Assembly: GCA_000320545.1 (NCBI GenBank)
Contig: ADNK01000498.1
Span: forward strand, 1-29,195
Source: Bigelowiella natans CCMP2755
Lineage: Eukaryota > Cercozoa > Chlorarachniophyceae
Length of the DNA: 29,195 bases
Direction: 5' to 3'
Shown here in pieces: positions 1-10,919 of this stretch. A program made the position numbers and the translations under genes. How positions within the stretch are numbered: position 1 is the first letter of the stretch; each line of letters starts with the position of its first letter. The notes below the pieces were generated by a model. The model searched no databases. It saw nothing but the letters and a program-made list of their open reading frames with translations, and had not been told where the DNA came from.

Positions 1-68
1 TGGGGGGGGGGGGGAGTAGGGAATAACAGACGAGCTCATTGCACGCACTGGGTACTACTTACCACTAA

Positions 69-73
69 TATGC

Positions 74-115
<42 letters not shown>

Positions 116-124
116 GTGTGTGTG
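69..124. repeat. (TA)n(TG)n compound microsatellite
   Basis: Alternating TA from about 77 to 112 passes directly into TG repeats to about 124. The same TA-then-GT arrangement recurs at 9958-10016 inside an intron of gene D. Confidence 0.95.
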
Positions 125-183
125 AGTGTGTATACTCGCAAGACCTCCCCCTTGGTGATGCTGAGAACAATAGTAGCTATAAT

Positions 184-883
184 GATGATTGATGATGATG
201 ATGATATCATCATCATTAACGTGCCATCAATTCTTGACCTAGATCGCAACATTGGTGCTAGATTGTACTACCAAAAATGTGTTAGAGATGACGATGATGA
301 TGATGATGATGTTGATTTCATCATAACTATTCCCAGAATGGAGGCGAAGGGGTCATTGATAGCATCGCAAACGAGGAAGGAGTCTATTCTGGTGAGTGTC
401 CACACGGAATACGATGATGTTGGATGATAATAGTGTGACATAAAACTATATATTACATTTTTATACCAAATACGATGGTTGAAGGAGATATGACGTCGCT
501 AAACACACACAGAAGAAACGTATAGAATTATAGAAAAGAATACTTAGAAATTATCCATTGGAGAAGTGCTCAGCAGCACTACCTCGTTACCACACCTTCC
601 TATCTAACAACATTTGATTCTTGCTGCTGATTGATAATGCTGCTGCTACCGAGATAGAAGGCAATGCGAAATCTCACGGAATTGATCCAAGTCAAATTGC
701 CTCGCCTGGCGCTGGAGGTTGCTTGCTACAAACAGTGACGGATCGTGATGATGGGGATGATGTAGATGGCCATAATGCATGCATGAATAATGTGTGCTGC
801 TACTGTTGCTGACGAGGAGAAAAGAGAGATCTCAAATTAAGAAAAATTGAATGATTTGTTTCAGTCTTACTGATTCGAAAATG

Positions 884-915
<32 letters not shown>

Positions 916-1166
916 CTGTACGACCTCTAAATGGCAGCGTGGATGGAGCAAGATAAGTAAGTCAGAGAGGAATTTAATGAAACTAAGACGACGACGATGA
1001 TGATGATGATGATGATGATGGTGCTGTGTTGTTGGCAAGCAAGGCCAACGTTGTATACATCTGGATATAATATACGTTTCTCGTCATGATCCGCAACACT
1101 TACCGCTATGAAATCCTCCTTCGTTTCCCCATTCTTCCCCTTTGAATCACCATCCAAATTGTTCCC

Positions 1167-1206
<40 letters not shown>

Positions 1207-1323
1207 CATGAAGGTGTGAGCCGCCCGCACGAGATCGCTCGTTGTATCTTCGACAACGTGCTGAATGGCGACCACCGAAAGGCATGTCTATCCACAGCTA
1301 GGCTTTGCCAACCTCATTCGTGA
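184..1323 (+). CDS. Gene A: 3' part of an unrecognised multi-exon protein gene
   Basis: I do not recognise this protein. Four exons join in phase: an exon open through at least 184-391 (5' limit unknown, ends at a GTGAGT donor), then 661-717, 938-956 and 1214-1323 (TGA). The first exon encodes an aspartate run from GATGAC repeats followed by VDFIITIPRMEAKG. The second encodes AMRNLTELIQVKLPRLALE, the third is a 19-base microexon with a GTAAGT donor, and the last encodes a Cys/His-containing C-terminus ending in RLCQPHS. A (CT)n microsatellite supplies the pyrimidine tract before the last exon. The phases 0-0-1 agree at each junction, which is the main support. The true start and function cannot be given; the gene may begin before the window. 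Confidence 0.45.
885..1022. repeat. (TG)n and (GAT)n microsatellites in introns of gene A
   Basis: A TG repeat occupies about 885-913 and a GAC/GAT repeat about 988-1022. They lie on either side of the 19-base exon 938-956. Confidence 0.9.
1169..1204 (+). repeat. (CT)n microsatellite acting as a pyrimidine tract
   Basis: A pure CT repeat ends nine bases before the exon that starts at 1214. It sits exactly where a 3' splice-site polypyrimidine tract is expected. Confidence 0.85.
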
Positions 1324-1343
1324 AAAATATACAGTATTGCTAA

Positions 1344-1365
1344 TCTCTCTCTCCTCTCTCTGTCG

Positions 1366-1412
<47 letters not shown>

Positions 1413-1413
1413 T
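1344..1413. repeat. Long imperfect (CT)n tract between genes A and B
   Basis: Imperfect CT repeats fill most of the short spacer between the stop of gene A (1323) and the proposed start of gene B (1587). Nothing else was recognised in this spacer. Confidence 0.9.
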
Positions 1414-1586
1414 TCTGCTACCACAATGTTATAACAAAACGGGATAGAAATTGGGACTCTCTCCTCGAGAAAATATATCTCCCATCAGGTGTGTAGTCTT
1501 ACATATCTTCTCCCCCCACCCCCCTCTAGTCCCATTGTACCTTATGCAATTATGATACAATCCTGCCATTATAACTGAAAAGATTC

Positions 1587-2151
1587 ATGACGTCGGCTCA
1601 AATCCAGCGATCCCTCGACCTTGCACACGTACGTCACACGTCTAACAACCAAAAGAGGAGGGGGGGGAGGAAGAGACTTTCGAATCATCACGCATACATC
1701 AAGAGTGGAGAACGAGAGAGTGTCAATTCTTCATCCTTCTCTTGGAGGACAGATATCATCATTTACTAGGCCTCATGACCCATTCCCCTCCACGTGTTGT
1801 GCGGATCAATTGATTGCAGGAACTCGAAATAGACTGGACTGGGTGGAGGGCTTTTCAGCTGTTGAACAAGTGACGAAATGATAATGATAATGATCAATAA
1901 TATTAATATTCGTGTATCTCCCTATCAAAAAGGGCGATGATAATAACCGACAATGATGTTTTGGTAACAAGAGCATAGAATCGCTTCATTTTCAGCCTTG
2001 AGCAAGCCTAATCGAGTCTATGCTGTGATGTGATGATACAGGTCGCTCCGTCATCGCAAACGGTGAAGCCTTCGCTACGAGCCATTTCGTCAGCTCTATC
2101 TCTTTCCCAATTTCTCGTTTGTTTCTCTCTCTGTGTCCCCCCCTGTCTCTC

Positions 2152-2191
<40 letters not shown>

Positions 2192-2647
2192 CACACGCAC
2201 GCGCACATAAACACGTACGTTTGCTACGACCTTACGTGTAAAAAGACCAGCGCGACGAGCGCCCAACTGGCTAGTCGTCGAGCGTAGGAAACAAGCGGCT
2301 GCTAAGAAGGCGATGCAGGCTGGTGACTTCGTTGACGACGACGTAACGAGCGGTGGCGTAGAAGAAGAAGAAGAAGAAGAAGAAGAAGAAGACGACGACA
2401 ACCAGAAGGAGGGCTTATCAATTCCGGGTCTTAAACGCTCACACAAGAAACGAAAGCAGAAGCAGGGTGATGAAAGGGGTAAAAATCAAATGGAGGTCGG
2501 AAGATTGAAACAATTCTCTGCACTAGAGGACGCCCTCAGAGAAGCTCGCGAAAGAACTCAAATGCCCTCCACTGCTCATCAGGAAGACGGTGGGACGATA
2601 CTACTATGCCCATGCTGAATGCAACCCTTTTCCCCCCTCTCATCTTC

Positions 2648-2686
<39 letters not shown>

Positions 2687-4256
2687 GAACCCCCCCCATT
2701 CAGATATGGAATATGTAATAATGAATATATACGAGTCAGCGGCTTCTATAATCCATACGCACATAGTAGACAGACCTGTTCATAAATGATGATAAAAACG
2801 GAGGAGGAGGAGGAGGAGGAAGAGCAGAGCGAATGATTGTTGTAAACCAACCTCCTAACTATAGATGATGGGGGAGAGGAGGATAGCGATTATGACGCTG
2901 CTGCTGCAGCAGCAGCAGAGACAAAGAACGAGGAGGAGAAGGAGGAGGAGGAGGAAGAGGGGGACGGCTACGACGAAACACTTGAGAAGCTCAGAAAAGG
3001 TGCTGCTTAGTAGCGACAAGTGATAATAAAGAAGACGAGTAATATTTAAGATAGATTTCATTATGAATAGCGATGATTATGATATACGACTGCTACTGTT
3101 ACCACTAATGATGGTAATCGATGGGGTAAATTGCGGGGTTGGATGTGAAGGATGTGGTCCTTAAGATCACCTAGCGAGATGCATAGAGCAAGTAAAACCG
3201 AAGGCTCTATCATCAGCACACGCTGGTCAAACTAAGCATTCACGCAGTTTTTATCACATATTGGGTGTGAGTAGAGTTGAGGCAAGAGCGAAAGCGAGCA
3301 GAGCGACGAGTGGAACGACGCAAGGTTAGAACGGGTGCATTAGCCGTAGTATGATCCTCATATAAGGGCAATGCTACGAACGTATCATCATCAGATCTGG
3401 TTTTCCTCTAAACCAACTTGTGGAAATGGAGAGTAAATATTCCGTGGGGGTGACACATCAGTTTTGCGTAGGGTGTGGGTCAACCAACGATAAATATATT
3501 TTATTCTCACTTGTTGTTTCCCTTGATTTGTATATTCAACAGGAGGCTATGGAATTGGGACAAGTACCAGATTATGAAGCATTGTACAAAACGTACGTAA
3601 TCTCCTGCCTTCTGATATTTCTCCCTTGTTTGCCCCCCCCCCCTCTCTCCCTCTCTCCTTTTTTCCTCTCTTGCCTCTCCTCCCTATTATACCACACGAT
3701 ATCTGCTTTTTAGTAACCACGAGGATAACACACCCAATAGGTTGCGTACACTCAACGTTACTGAGAAGCGCGCGTATGCGGAGGAGCTGCAAAACCAGAT
3801 GGAAGAAAGGGTGCCAAGATTTCCATGCTTTTTCCCTCTCAAGAAAGATCACATCAAGGATTTAACGCATTCTATTTTCTATATTACATCCTATTACATG
3901 CGACAACATATAGGACCTCATGACGAAATCCGGGCTAACAGTAAGCATCGGTGGCGAGCACCTCAACCAATTCTTCAATTGTTGTCTGTCGTGCAATGAT
4001 AAACCCCCCTCCCTATCCCAATTGCAGAAGGGCCGAAGTCGTCGTTTGGTGCCGCTCTGCAGGCCAGGAGGCAATCATTCCTCGCTGGTAACTCGCATCT
4101 ACATGACGAAACCAGTGTTAGTGTATCCTCGCTTCTTACTTGAAAACACGTGGACTTGCAGGTGACGAAAAGGACAATGTATTGTACGGCAGCAGTGGTG
4201 AAACATCGGACAGCGATACAAATGCACCGCCTGAAGTCGGGACGATGCAAGGTTAG
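1587..4256 (+). CDS. Gene B: unrecognised, highly charged, probably nuclear protein
   Basis: Family not recognised. Ten exons join in phase: 1587-1628, 1820-1869, 2042-2062, 2246-2589, 2865-2999, 3275-3324, 3543-3592, 3714-3940, 4028-4087 and 4162-4256 (TAG), about 340 residues. The order is a short start (MTSAQIQRSLDLAH), a WTGWRAFQLLN segment, basic stretches, a poly-Glu/Asp run coded by GAA repeats, a lysine-rich patch (LKRSHKKRKQK, a candidate nuclear localisation signal), a second Ala/Glu-rich acidic block, a charged helix (ELRQERKRAERRVERRK), and a Ser/Asp-rich end. The agreement of nine splice phases supports the model. The weakest points are exons 1-3 and whether 3810-3913 is really coding (FPCFFPLKK and a Tyr-rich piece look less protein-like). 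The alternating acidic and basic low-complexity pattern suggests a chromatin or RNA-associated role, by inference only. Confidence 0.6.
2159..2190. repeat. (CA)n microsatellite in an intron of gene B
   Basis: A pure CA repeat lies in the intron before the exon at 2246. Confidence 0.95.
2361..2392 (+). repeat. (GAA)n repeat coding poly-glutamate
   Basis: This trinucleotide run lies within the reading frame of gene B and encodes an uninterrupted Glu tract that continues into Asp codons. Confidence 0.9.
2650..2684 (+). repeat. (CT)n microsatellite in an intron of gene B
   Basis: A pure CT repeat lies inside the intron 2590-2864. It is too far from the acceptor (2864) to be its immediate pyrimidine tract. 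Confidence 0.9.
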
Positions 4257-5024
4257 TTCTATGCAGAAAACTAAGCTATCAGCCCGGCAATGCACTGCAT
4301 GACATAAAAAGTATGACAGTTAATGGCCAATAGCATGCAACATCGTTCTAAATACCATTTTTTGTGCCGCGAAAATATTGCATCTCGGTGCAAGCTATAT
4401 ATCTCATCTGATAGATGCTTATTTGCCCTTGCTGCGCGCTGTTGCGTAGCATAGCGTGCTGCTCGAGTAAAAAGCTCGTCTACACGTCACAATATGAGAC
4501 GGATGTAATGAAGAATTAAATTTTTTCAATGGTCATCCTGATGTAGCTGTGCACGTCACAATATAAACTCGCTATGTTATGGCAGACCAAACTATATGCT
4601 TACAGGCAGCGTGTAAATGAGCTGCAACATGCTAGCATGTCTGACGCTACATGCACGAGAAGGAAAAAGAGTCTGCGACATTGGGTTGCATTGATGCTTA
4701 AACAACGATCGTATCACCACGTACGCATAACTATATATAGATGTGACAAGCAACAAGTACACTAATACACCATGCACATCTACGCATGACATCTAAGTGA
4801 AAATAATAAATATCTACATACTCTAACTATGCACAAGCTGTGCCACATCTCAGGTGCATGGTGAGTATGCGTCATAGATTGCAATGCATTTGTCTGTTTG
4901 CACTAGCACATAAATGATTCCATAGTGTGGCATACGCCAGCAACGCATTTTATTTTGTCAATTACATCAATTGCAAGTATCGTACACGTCAACATATATT
5001 TATAATTATAATAAACCACAGGCT
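4257..5024. other. Convergent spacer between genes B and C
   Basis: No convincing exon was found on either strand. The spacer holds one copy of a dispersed element (4483-4564), the 12-base palindrome CATGCTAGCATG at 4628-4639, and TAGCATAGC-like words shared with the other convergent spacers. On the minus strand an AATAAA-type signal (plus-strand TTTATT at 4949-4954) lies about 70 bases past the stop of gene C. Confidence 0.7.
4483..4564 (+). repeat. Dispersed element, copy 1 (inverted partner at 11958-12035)
   Basis: The segment is flanked by a perfect 13-base direct repeat, CACGTCACAATAT, at 4483-4495 and 4552-4564. Its core (4495 to 4550) matches the reverse complement of 11958-12035 over long blocks. 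Boundaries and mobility class are unknown. Confidence 0.75.
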
Positions 5025-6734
5025 CTAATTCATATTTTCGGGAAATCGATTTAAAATGTCAAGTGGAAACAGCCCAACTTGCGTGCCGTCTTCCGAAATA
5101 TTATAACGTCGGACCAGTTTGCCTAAAGAGAATTAAAAATACAATTTGAGACATACCCATAAATCAAAGAGAGATGAGAAGGATTTTACCAATAGCCCAT
5201 TTTCCATGAACAAGAGTAACGTGCACCACATCGCCTTTGTTAAGTGTCAGTTCGTCATCATTTTCCTTTTCGAACGCATGAATAACTTTGTACTCCTGAT
5301 CATACGAGTCGAAGCCGTGAGAAACGTTTTGCAACCTAACGAGACCTGCCGGGAAGACTCCCTGCTTGCCCTTATGTTTCCCCGTCCACCATTCGCCATC
5401 TTCCGGGGCGTCAACAATGTCAAATTCGTCTCCTGCTCTGAAATAAAACCCGTCTTTGCACTCTGGTAAGAAGTCCCCAAGAGCGACAGCGATTCGGTCA
5501 CTCAAATTAGCAGCCTGAAGATTTACAACTTGCATCATCTCTCCCTCACTGTAACTCTCGGCATGGCTTTCATTGCGACTGCTCAAACCACCACCACCGT
5601 CGTGTGTAGGGTCATCTATTCTCAGTGAATCTTGTGAAGTCCTATTTTCGGACTGAATTCCCTCCTGATGCATATTGTCATAGAAAGTGAGAAATGTTTT
5701 AGAAGAGAATGATGTAACATAAGGGATTAAAGTACCAAAGCTTTTTCCATTGTAATGGTTTCCTTCGGTTTTTCATGGCTTTCATGGGCCGCGATGAACT
5801 GTTGAATATCACGCTCTATATTGATTTCCTTATGTGCTCTTTGCTGTATCTCTACGCCTCGGGTCTCAAATGCGACGATGTCTTTTATCAATTTCAGATA
5901 AAATTCCATATTTTCTTTAAAGGTACGTTCACGCTTATTATCAAGATCTTCTAGTTCTTGCAGCATTCGAGCTGTTTCAGATACCACAGTGTTCTGCTGA
6001 TTTTGAAGCTTCAAGACACCGACTTGAAATTTCTCGTAAAGAGTGGCCTCTATTTTTTTGCACTTTTCTATTTGGGTGCTTAGCTTTTGGAGTTGATTCT
6101 GGGCTTTTCCCTCCATCCTAGCATCTTGATACGCTTGGTGCGAATCGGAAGACTTTTGGACCGCCTCTACATACCGAGCCCTCCTCCTCACATAGGAACT
6201 TTCCAAATCCTTCAGCTCTTTTGTAATTGAGGCATGGTGGTGCTGCATCTTCAAAACTGTCTCCTTTATTTCATCGGCCATCGAGGAGATTTTTGCATTC
6301 ACATGGGTGTTCAGGTCTGTACATGTCGTTTCGTGAAGGCTGCTCCATCCATTCATGAATATGAGCGCTTGCGTGAAGCATTTGTGCAAGGAAGTCTCAG
6401 ACTTAAAATCTTTAGCAATTGATGCTACCTTGGCCAGTCCCCTCGAGTACTGCATTTCTACTGACGCGAGGGTCTCGAAGAAGCTGTTTGCCTTTTTCAA
6501 CTCCCGACGTCCTTGTGTCAGCCTTTCTAGGACTACATTAAATTTATCCCAAAGATTCTTGCTGTATGTTTTGACACTTGGAACGCTGGGATCTGAGGAA
6601 TCTTCTGCATTACCATTCTCTTGCTGTGCGATGGGCAGTGGTGGTGGAACAGGGTGTGTTCTCTCTACTACATCGGAAGTTCCCTTGTTTTCTCCAGCAG
6701 TGGTGATACTGATATTGACGTTATCGTTTTCCAT
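5025..6734 (-). CDS. Gene C: F-BAR protein with two C-terminal SH3 domains
   Basis: Three exons on the minus strand: 6734-5736, 5664-5190 and 5122-5025, giving 523 residues. The ATG at 6734 gives MENDNVN; the frame runs on upstream without an earlier ATG. Residues 26-33 hold a proline run (HPVPPPLP). An FCH/F-BAR domain follows from about residue 55 (YSKNLWDKF, SRGLAKVA) to about 320, long and coiled-coil rich. SH3-1 is at about 390-445 (ALGDF, GEWWTGK, GVFPAGLV). SH3-2 is at about 455-518 (DELTLNKGD, HGKWAIGKL, GLFPLDIL) and is completed only by the last exon. F-BAR proteins bind and curve membranes, and SH3 domains recruit WASP-type or dynamin-type partners. The F-BAR-SH3-SH3 order resembles Bzz1 and Nervous wreck/FCHSD proteins, so a role in endocytosis and actin is likely. 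Confidence 0.94.
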
Positions 6735-7469
6735 CACAAATATACTCTTTCTCAATATCCGTATCTAATCGTGGATCGAGCGTATAGCGGAAGCGAGAGA
6801 ACCCTGAAGAAGGGTTCGGCTCAGATCTACCCTCTACCCAGCAGCTCAAAAATGGAAAGAGATCTTCCTAAGGTCGCAGCAGGGCTTATAAAACATCATT
6901 GTCGCATGTTTGAAATAGTCAGCATTTCTTAGTGTTAATATTCCATTAACATTCCATACTGCTCGACAGATAAGTGTCAGATATCCCCTTTAATCATCCA
7001 AAATTTACATAGACCCGGTATTCCTGATGTTCCCAGGGACTGAAACTTGCACTTTTTTCAGAGCTCGGCCATTGTGAAATATGAAGTGAAACGGCGCCAA
7101 TCTGTCTCATTTTACCGAGTCGATTTTACCTCAATTTTAGCTTTGATAGCCGTTGAGCAGGAGAAGCTATTTCAAATTTCGGACACGGACTATGGAAATT
7201 TTCACGTACAAACGGCATGCAATTTAATACAGAGACTGTCCTTGCCCAAAACCGAATTCAGAATAAGGTTGTAATTATTAATGGATCTGGACGCGAATTT
7301 GAAGTTTAGGGTGCTGTTCGTGCTTGTCGCAATGTATAAAGCATCTGCGAATTTCGAAAGTACGCCCTCTTCAAAGTAGGACACGGTGAAAAAACACAGA
7401 ATCGTCGAACTATTAGACACCACCCACCCCCCGATAAACAAATAAACAAAGACTCGTGAATTAGGCTTC
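6735..7469. promoter_or_regulatory. Divergent promoter spacer between genes C and D
   Basis: This spacer separates the start codons of two oppositely transcribed genes, so it should hold both promoters and 5' UTRs. An E2F-like GGCGCCAA word lies at 7093-7100. Short open frames occur on both strands but none has family support. I see no TATA box or repeat that I would defend. Confidence 0.5.
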
Positions 7470-9956
7470 ATGGGAGTAGCTTATGGCTGCCTAGCATGCA
7501 AGGCTCAAAATAGCCTGATTCATGGCGATTGCAAGAAAAAGAAGAAGAAGGAAGAGAAGAAAACAAGGTGTATTAGGAAATATCTCTTGTTCCCATAAAA
7601 AGTTTCTTGTCTAAACTACACGGCATCCCGAGCCCTTAACTTAACTACATCCGAGGCATTCTTATTGGAATTCTTACCCTTCCTAATATTTTGTTCGAGT
7701 AGGAAGAAGTTCAGGGGTAAAAACGGATCATTTCATCCAATAAAGAAGACCTCTGATCGAAACACAACCACAACTGGAGGTGAAACGACGGACGATACTG
7801 AATGGTAGGTATTAATTCCGAATAGAAAAGGAAAGTCCTTACTCTAACATTAATACTAGGCACGATAAACTATCGAGATGGAAAGTCGAGCAAGAAATAG
7901 TCCAGAAAGAGGAAGATTATCTGAGAAATTTGCAAATTCTCGAAGTGTGCTATCGTGTACCCATGGAGAACAACAGGTATGTTTTATATTAACAAAGAAA
8001 GACTGGAGGAACTTACATCTATTGATTGAATAATAGTAATACCGGACTCTCTGACGAAGATGTGCGAACGCTTTTCGGAAACATAAAGCAAATTCACATC
8101 CTGCACATCAACGCTATTGAGAGGCTAAAGAGGGCAAGATTCTCAAAGGATGAGAGTATCACCAAAAAGATTGAGCAAGCTGCTGATGAATTTCAGATTT
8201 ATTCGACTGTAAGTACAAATTATCCGCCACTTTCTTCCGTTTAATTGATAGACATTCACTTCTCTCAGTATACCCTTGGCTTGGGGCCTGCATTCAAACT
8301 TATAATTACTCATCTTGAAGAAGACAACCTATTCAAAGAATTCCTTCGTTCACAGGTAATTAGCAATGAAGAGTCCTTTCAGAAGCTATTGTAACGACAT
8401 GAATAACACAGATGAGCGAAGAAACTGAGCTACTTGGAGATGGGGAAGATGCGAAAGGACTGTGGTTTTATCTGAAGTTGCCTTTCACTCACCTATCCGA
8501 CTTGGCAAACCTGATGAGACGAATGGTGGAAGCAACAGCGTGTGAAAATGATGAATACAAGAATGCTTGCATCGCGTATGGAAAGGTACATACTGCTTGA
8601 AAAAGGGAAAGAACCTCGAGACTTAATAATATATGCATGTGGTTGCAGATTCAAATGATTTCAAATTGGATTGAAAACATGGCTCCCACCATATCAACCA
8701 TGGTTGCGGAGATTGAACAAAAAGGAGAAATCTTGAGAGGCACCAGTCCTGTTGAAGAAGAAGACGGAGAAGAGGGAAAAGAAGAAGGACATAAAGATGA
8801 AGAAGAGGAAGGAAAAGAAGGAGAAGTATCCTCCCCACTGCGTTGGAAAAACTTTAAAGCAAAAGAGCAGAGGTAAACGTTTAGTGTAAAAAAGAAGTAG
8901 TCATATCTTGGATTCACCCTTCAGTTTGACATAAAATATTTTGTTTTGTCTTGAAGGTACACGGATGATCAAATGAGAAGAATTAAAGAGGAAATTGAGA
9001 AGCTTGAGTCGAAAATAAGTCTCTTGGATAACTCGATGGCAAATATTGATCGTCGCAAGGAGCTGAATCGGCAGGTAAGATTGCGAAGCTCTACAAAGCA
9101 CTACGACAAATTTACCATTTTAGCTGATGGAAAAATATTCAATTATATTTAGGTGTCTTTGAAGAGAGATGAATATAGCTTCTATAAATCACGTGTTCAA
9201 AAATTAAGTACCCCCGAGGGTTCTCCCAACCAAGCTTCTGAAGACATGGCCAGTGAAGGTAATTTTAATTTTTATAATGTTCAATCTACGTCATATAATG
9301 TAAAACAATCTCCTCCTACAAGGTGTGCTCTATTCTCCTCCACGCTTCTCCGAAAACGTTGAAGGTTTTAGCTGAAACATAGTACTCGCCAGCTTCCTCT
9401 ACAGGCGTCACTTTGGATTAATAATATCTATCAGAACAAAGTATAATGTTACTTGTATTGTTTGGTAGGCATTTCGAATGTAGTGGAAATGCAGCAGAGT
9501 CCTTCATGCGAAGGGGTGAGGAGAGAAAAACAACCAGGTATAGCTGGTACTTTTTTTCAATCAGAAGAAAGGTGGATGTAACCTTGCGCAACTCTGCCTC
9601 ATTCGCACTGATTGATTCAATCCAGCAGGGAAGCATTTAGTGATGCCTTCGAGGATATTAAAGGTCCTTCACACGATAATATGACTTTTCCAGAATTGTT
9701 GCATTGATATATTCATATATGTCCATAGGAGGTGGATGTGGATCGCAAAGTCCTGAAGCCAAAGCCAATAGCTAATACTCCGTCTATTGCTGCTGGGAAA
9801 CTAGCTGCTACTGGAAAGACTCCTAACAGGCTTCAACTTGTCAGTCGCCTTGGCCATAATCGCCAGATTAATGTACTTCATACATTCACAATGCCAAAAA
9901 ACCTTATACACAAATACATATTTACATACACATATTAATATATAAATAAATAAATA

Positions 9957-10002
<46 letters not shown>

Positions 10003-10919
10003 CTGTGTGTGTGTGTGCTTCTCTATGATCATACATAGTTTTTGGGTTAAACTAATGTACCTTATGTTGTATCTGCAGGCAAAACCAAAGACACAAGTTT
10101 CTGCTGGAAGCAAGTCGCCATTTCGAAGAATTGTCATTGAAAGCAAGGAAAACGCGAACCACACACCCCTCTCCATGAAGAGGAGGGTAACAGAAACCCC
10201 CCCCGGCTTTTATTCAAAAGAAAACATCCCCATCGGACAGATTGGAGGGATGCATTCGAGATACTCTCAAATGAATTTCAGCTCCCCTTTCAAGGAAGGG
10301 AAACACTCTAACAAAAAGCTACGTAATCGGAGCATGAACGGCTTCTCTGAGAACGTGCTCGACTATGATTGCAAGTGCCCAAACACAACCAACCCCGGGA
10401 GAAGGGAGCTGTCGTTTGACATGCAGCACATCCTGGTGGAAGCGTTTCGCGATGTAGACGAGCAGCAAAAGGGGGAAATCTCTACCGAGATGGCTCTCAG
10501 CGTAATCATTAGGATTCTCGACCAAATAAATGCCCAGGAAGGGAAGGGTAAGAGAGAAAGAGAGATTCGTGCAGTTATCATGTAAACCTCATTGGCTCGT
10601 AACTCAGGTGAACTTGTAGTTTCCGATGTGCATGAGAGAGCATCTTGTATGCTTCAGGAGGTAAACAAGTATCTACCTTAATGTGCGTCCACGGATTGAG
10701 TTACAAGCATGTGTGGTTGTAGGGAATCATGGAAGGCTCCGAAAGCGTTGCTGAGGGAGAATGGGTGAGCCTTTTCCAGCACCTGCCCAAATTCGAATGC
10801 AAGTAAGTTCAAGTTTCTGATTTTAATCCGAAGATTTGGTTCTGCTTCTGAGCAAAAACTTCCCTTTCAGTGACGCACGTTTGGAGGACGCCATTGGGCA
10901 TATTTTGGGTTCATGCTAA
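7470..10919 (+). CDS. Gene D: RhoGEF-like (DH domain) protein with lipidation signal and EF-hand-like tail
   Basis: Seventeen exons: 7470-7567, 7703-7804, 7860-7976, 8037-8208, 8269-8355, 8412-8585, 8649-8872, 8957-9074, 9153-9258, 9323-9364, 9469-9537, 9626-9663, 9729-9872 (or 9839), 10079-10547, 10608-10660, 10723-10802 and 10871-10919, about 710 residues. The start MGVAYGCLACK plus a lysine run suggests N-myristoylation, palmitoylation and acidic-lipid binding. A DH domain spans about residues 75-310: EIVQKEEDYLRNLQIL (CR1), LFGNIKQIHILH, then LKLPFTHLSDLANLMRRMVE, where canonical DH domains have a PVQR core. An acidic linker and a coiled coil follow, then a basic Ser/Thr-Pro tail with two KEN motifs, then an EF-hand-like pair starting at FRDVDEQQKGEIS. 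No PH domain was seen. DH domains exchange GDP on Rho GTPases. Exons between 9323 and 9663 are the least certain. Confidence 0.87.
9958..10016. repeat. (AT)n(GT)n compound microsatellite in an intron of gene D
   Basis: An AT run passes directly into a GT run about 60 bases before the exon that starts at 10079. Confidence 0.95.

Noticed and set aside
116-427. Treating the whole 103-codon frame as a complete small gene
   Set aside because: It starts in a TG microsatellite and reads past a strong GTGAGT donor. Only the part to 391 fits as an exon.
2000-2030. Extra gene B exon ending at GTGATG with a 17-base intron to 2041
   Set aside because: The frame SKPNRVYA is open but needs an implausibly short intron. 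The direct join 1869 to 2042 keeps phase without it.
7047-7274. Plus-strand open frame upstream of gene D as a first exon
   Set aside because: It has a good-looking acceptor, but it is not needed: the ATG at 7470 gives a complete in-phase start with a lipidation motif. No family support.
7202-7471. Minus-strand open frame with an ATG overlapping the start of gene D
   Set aside because: Hydrophobic translation without motif or splice support, lying in a promoter spacer. It cannot be excluded but is not supported.
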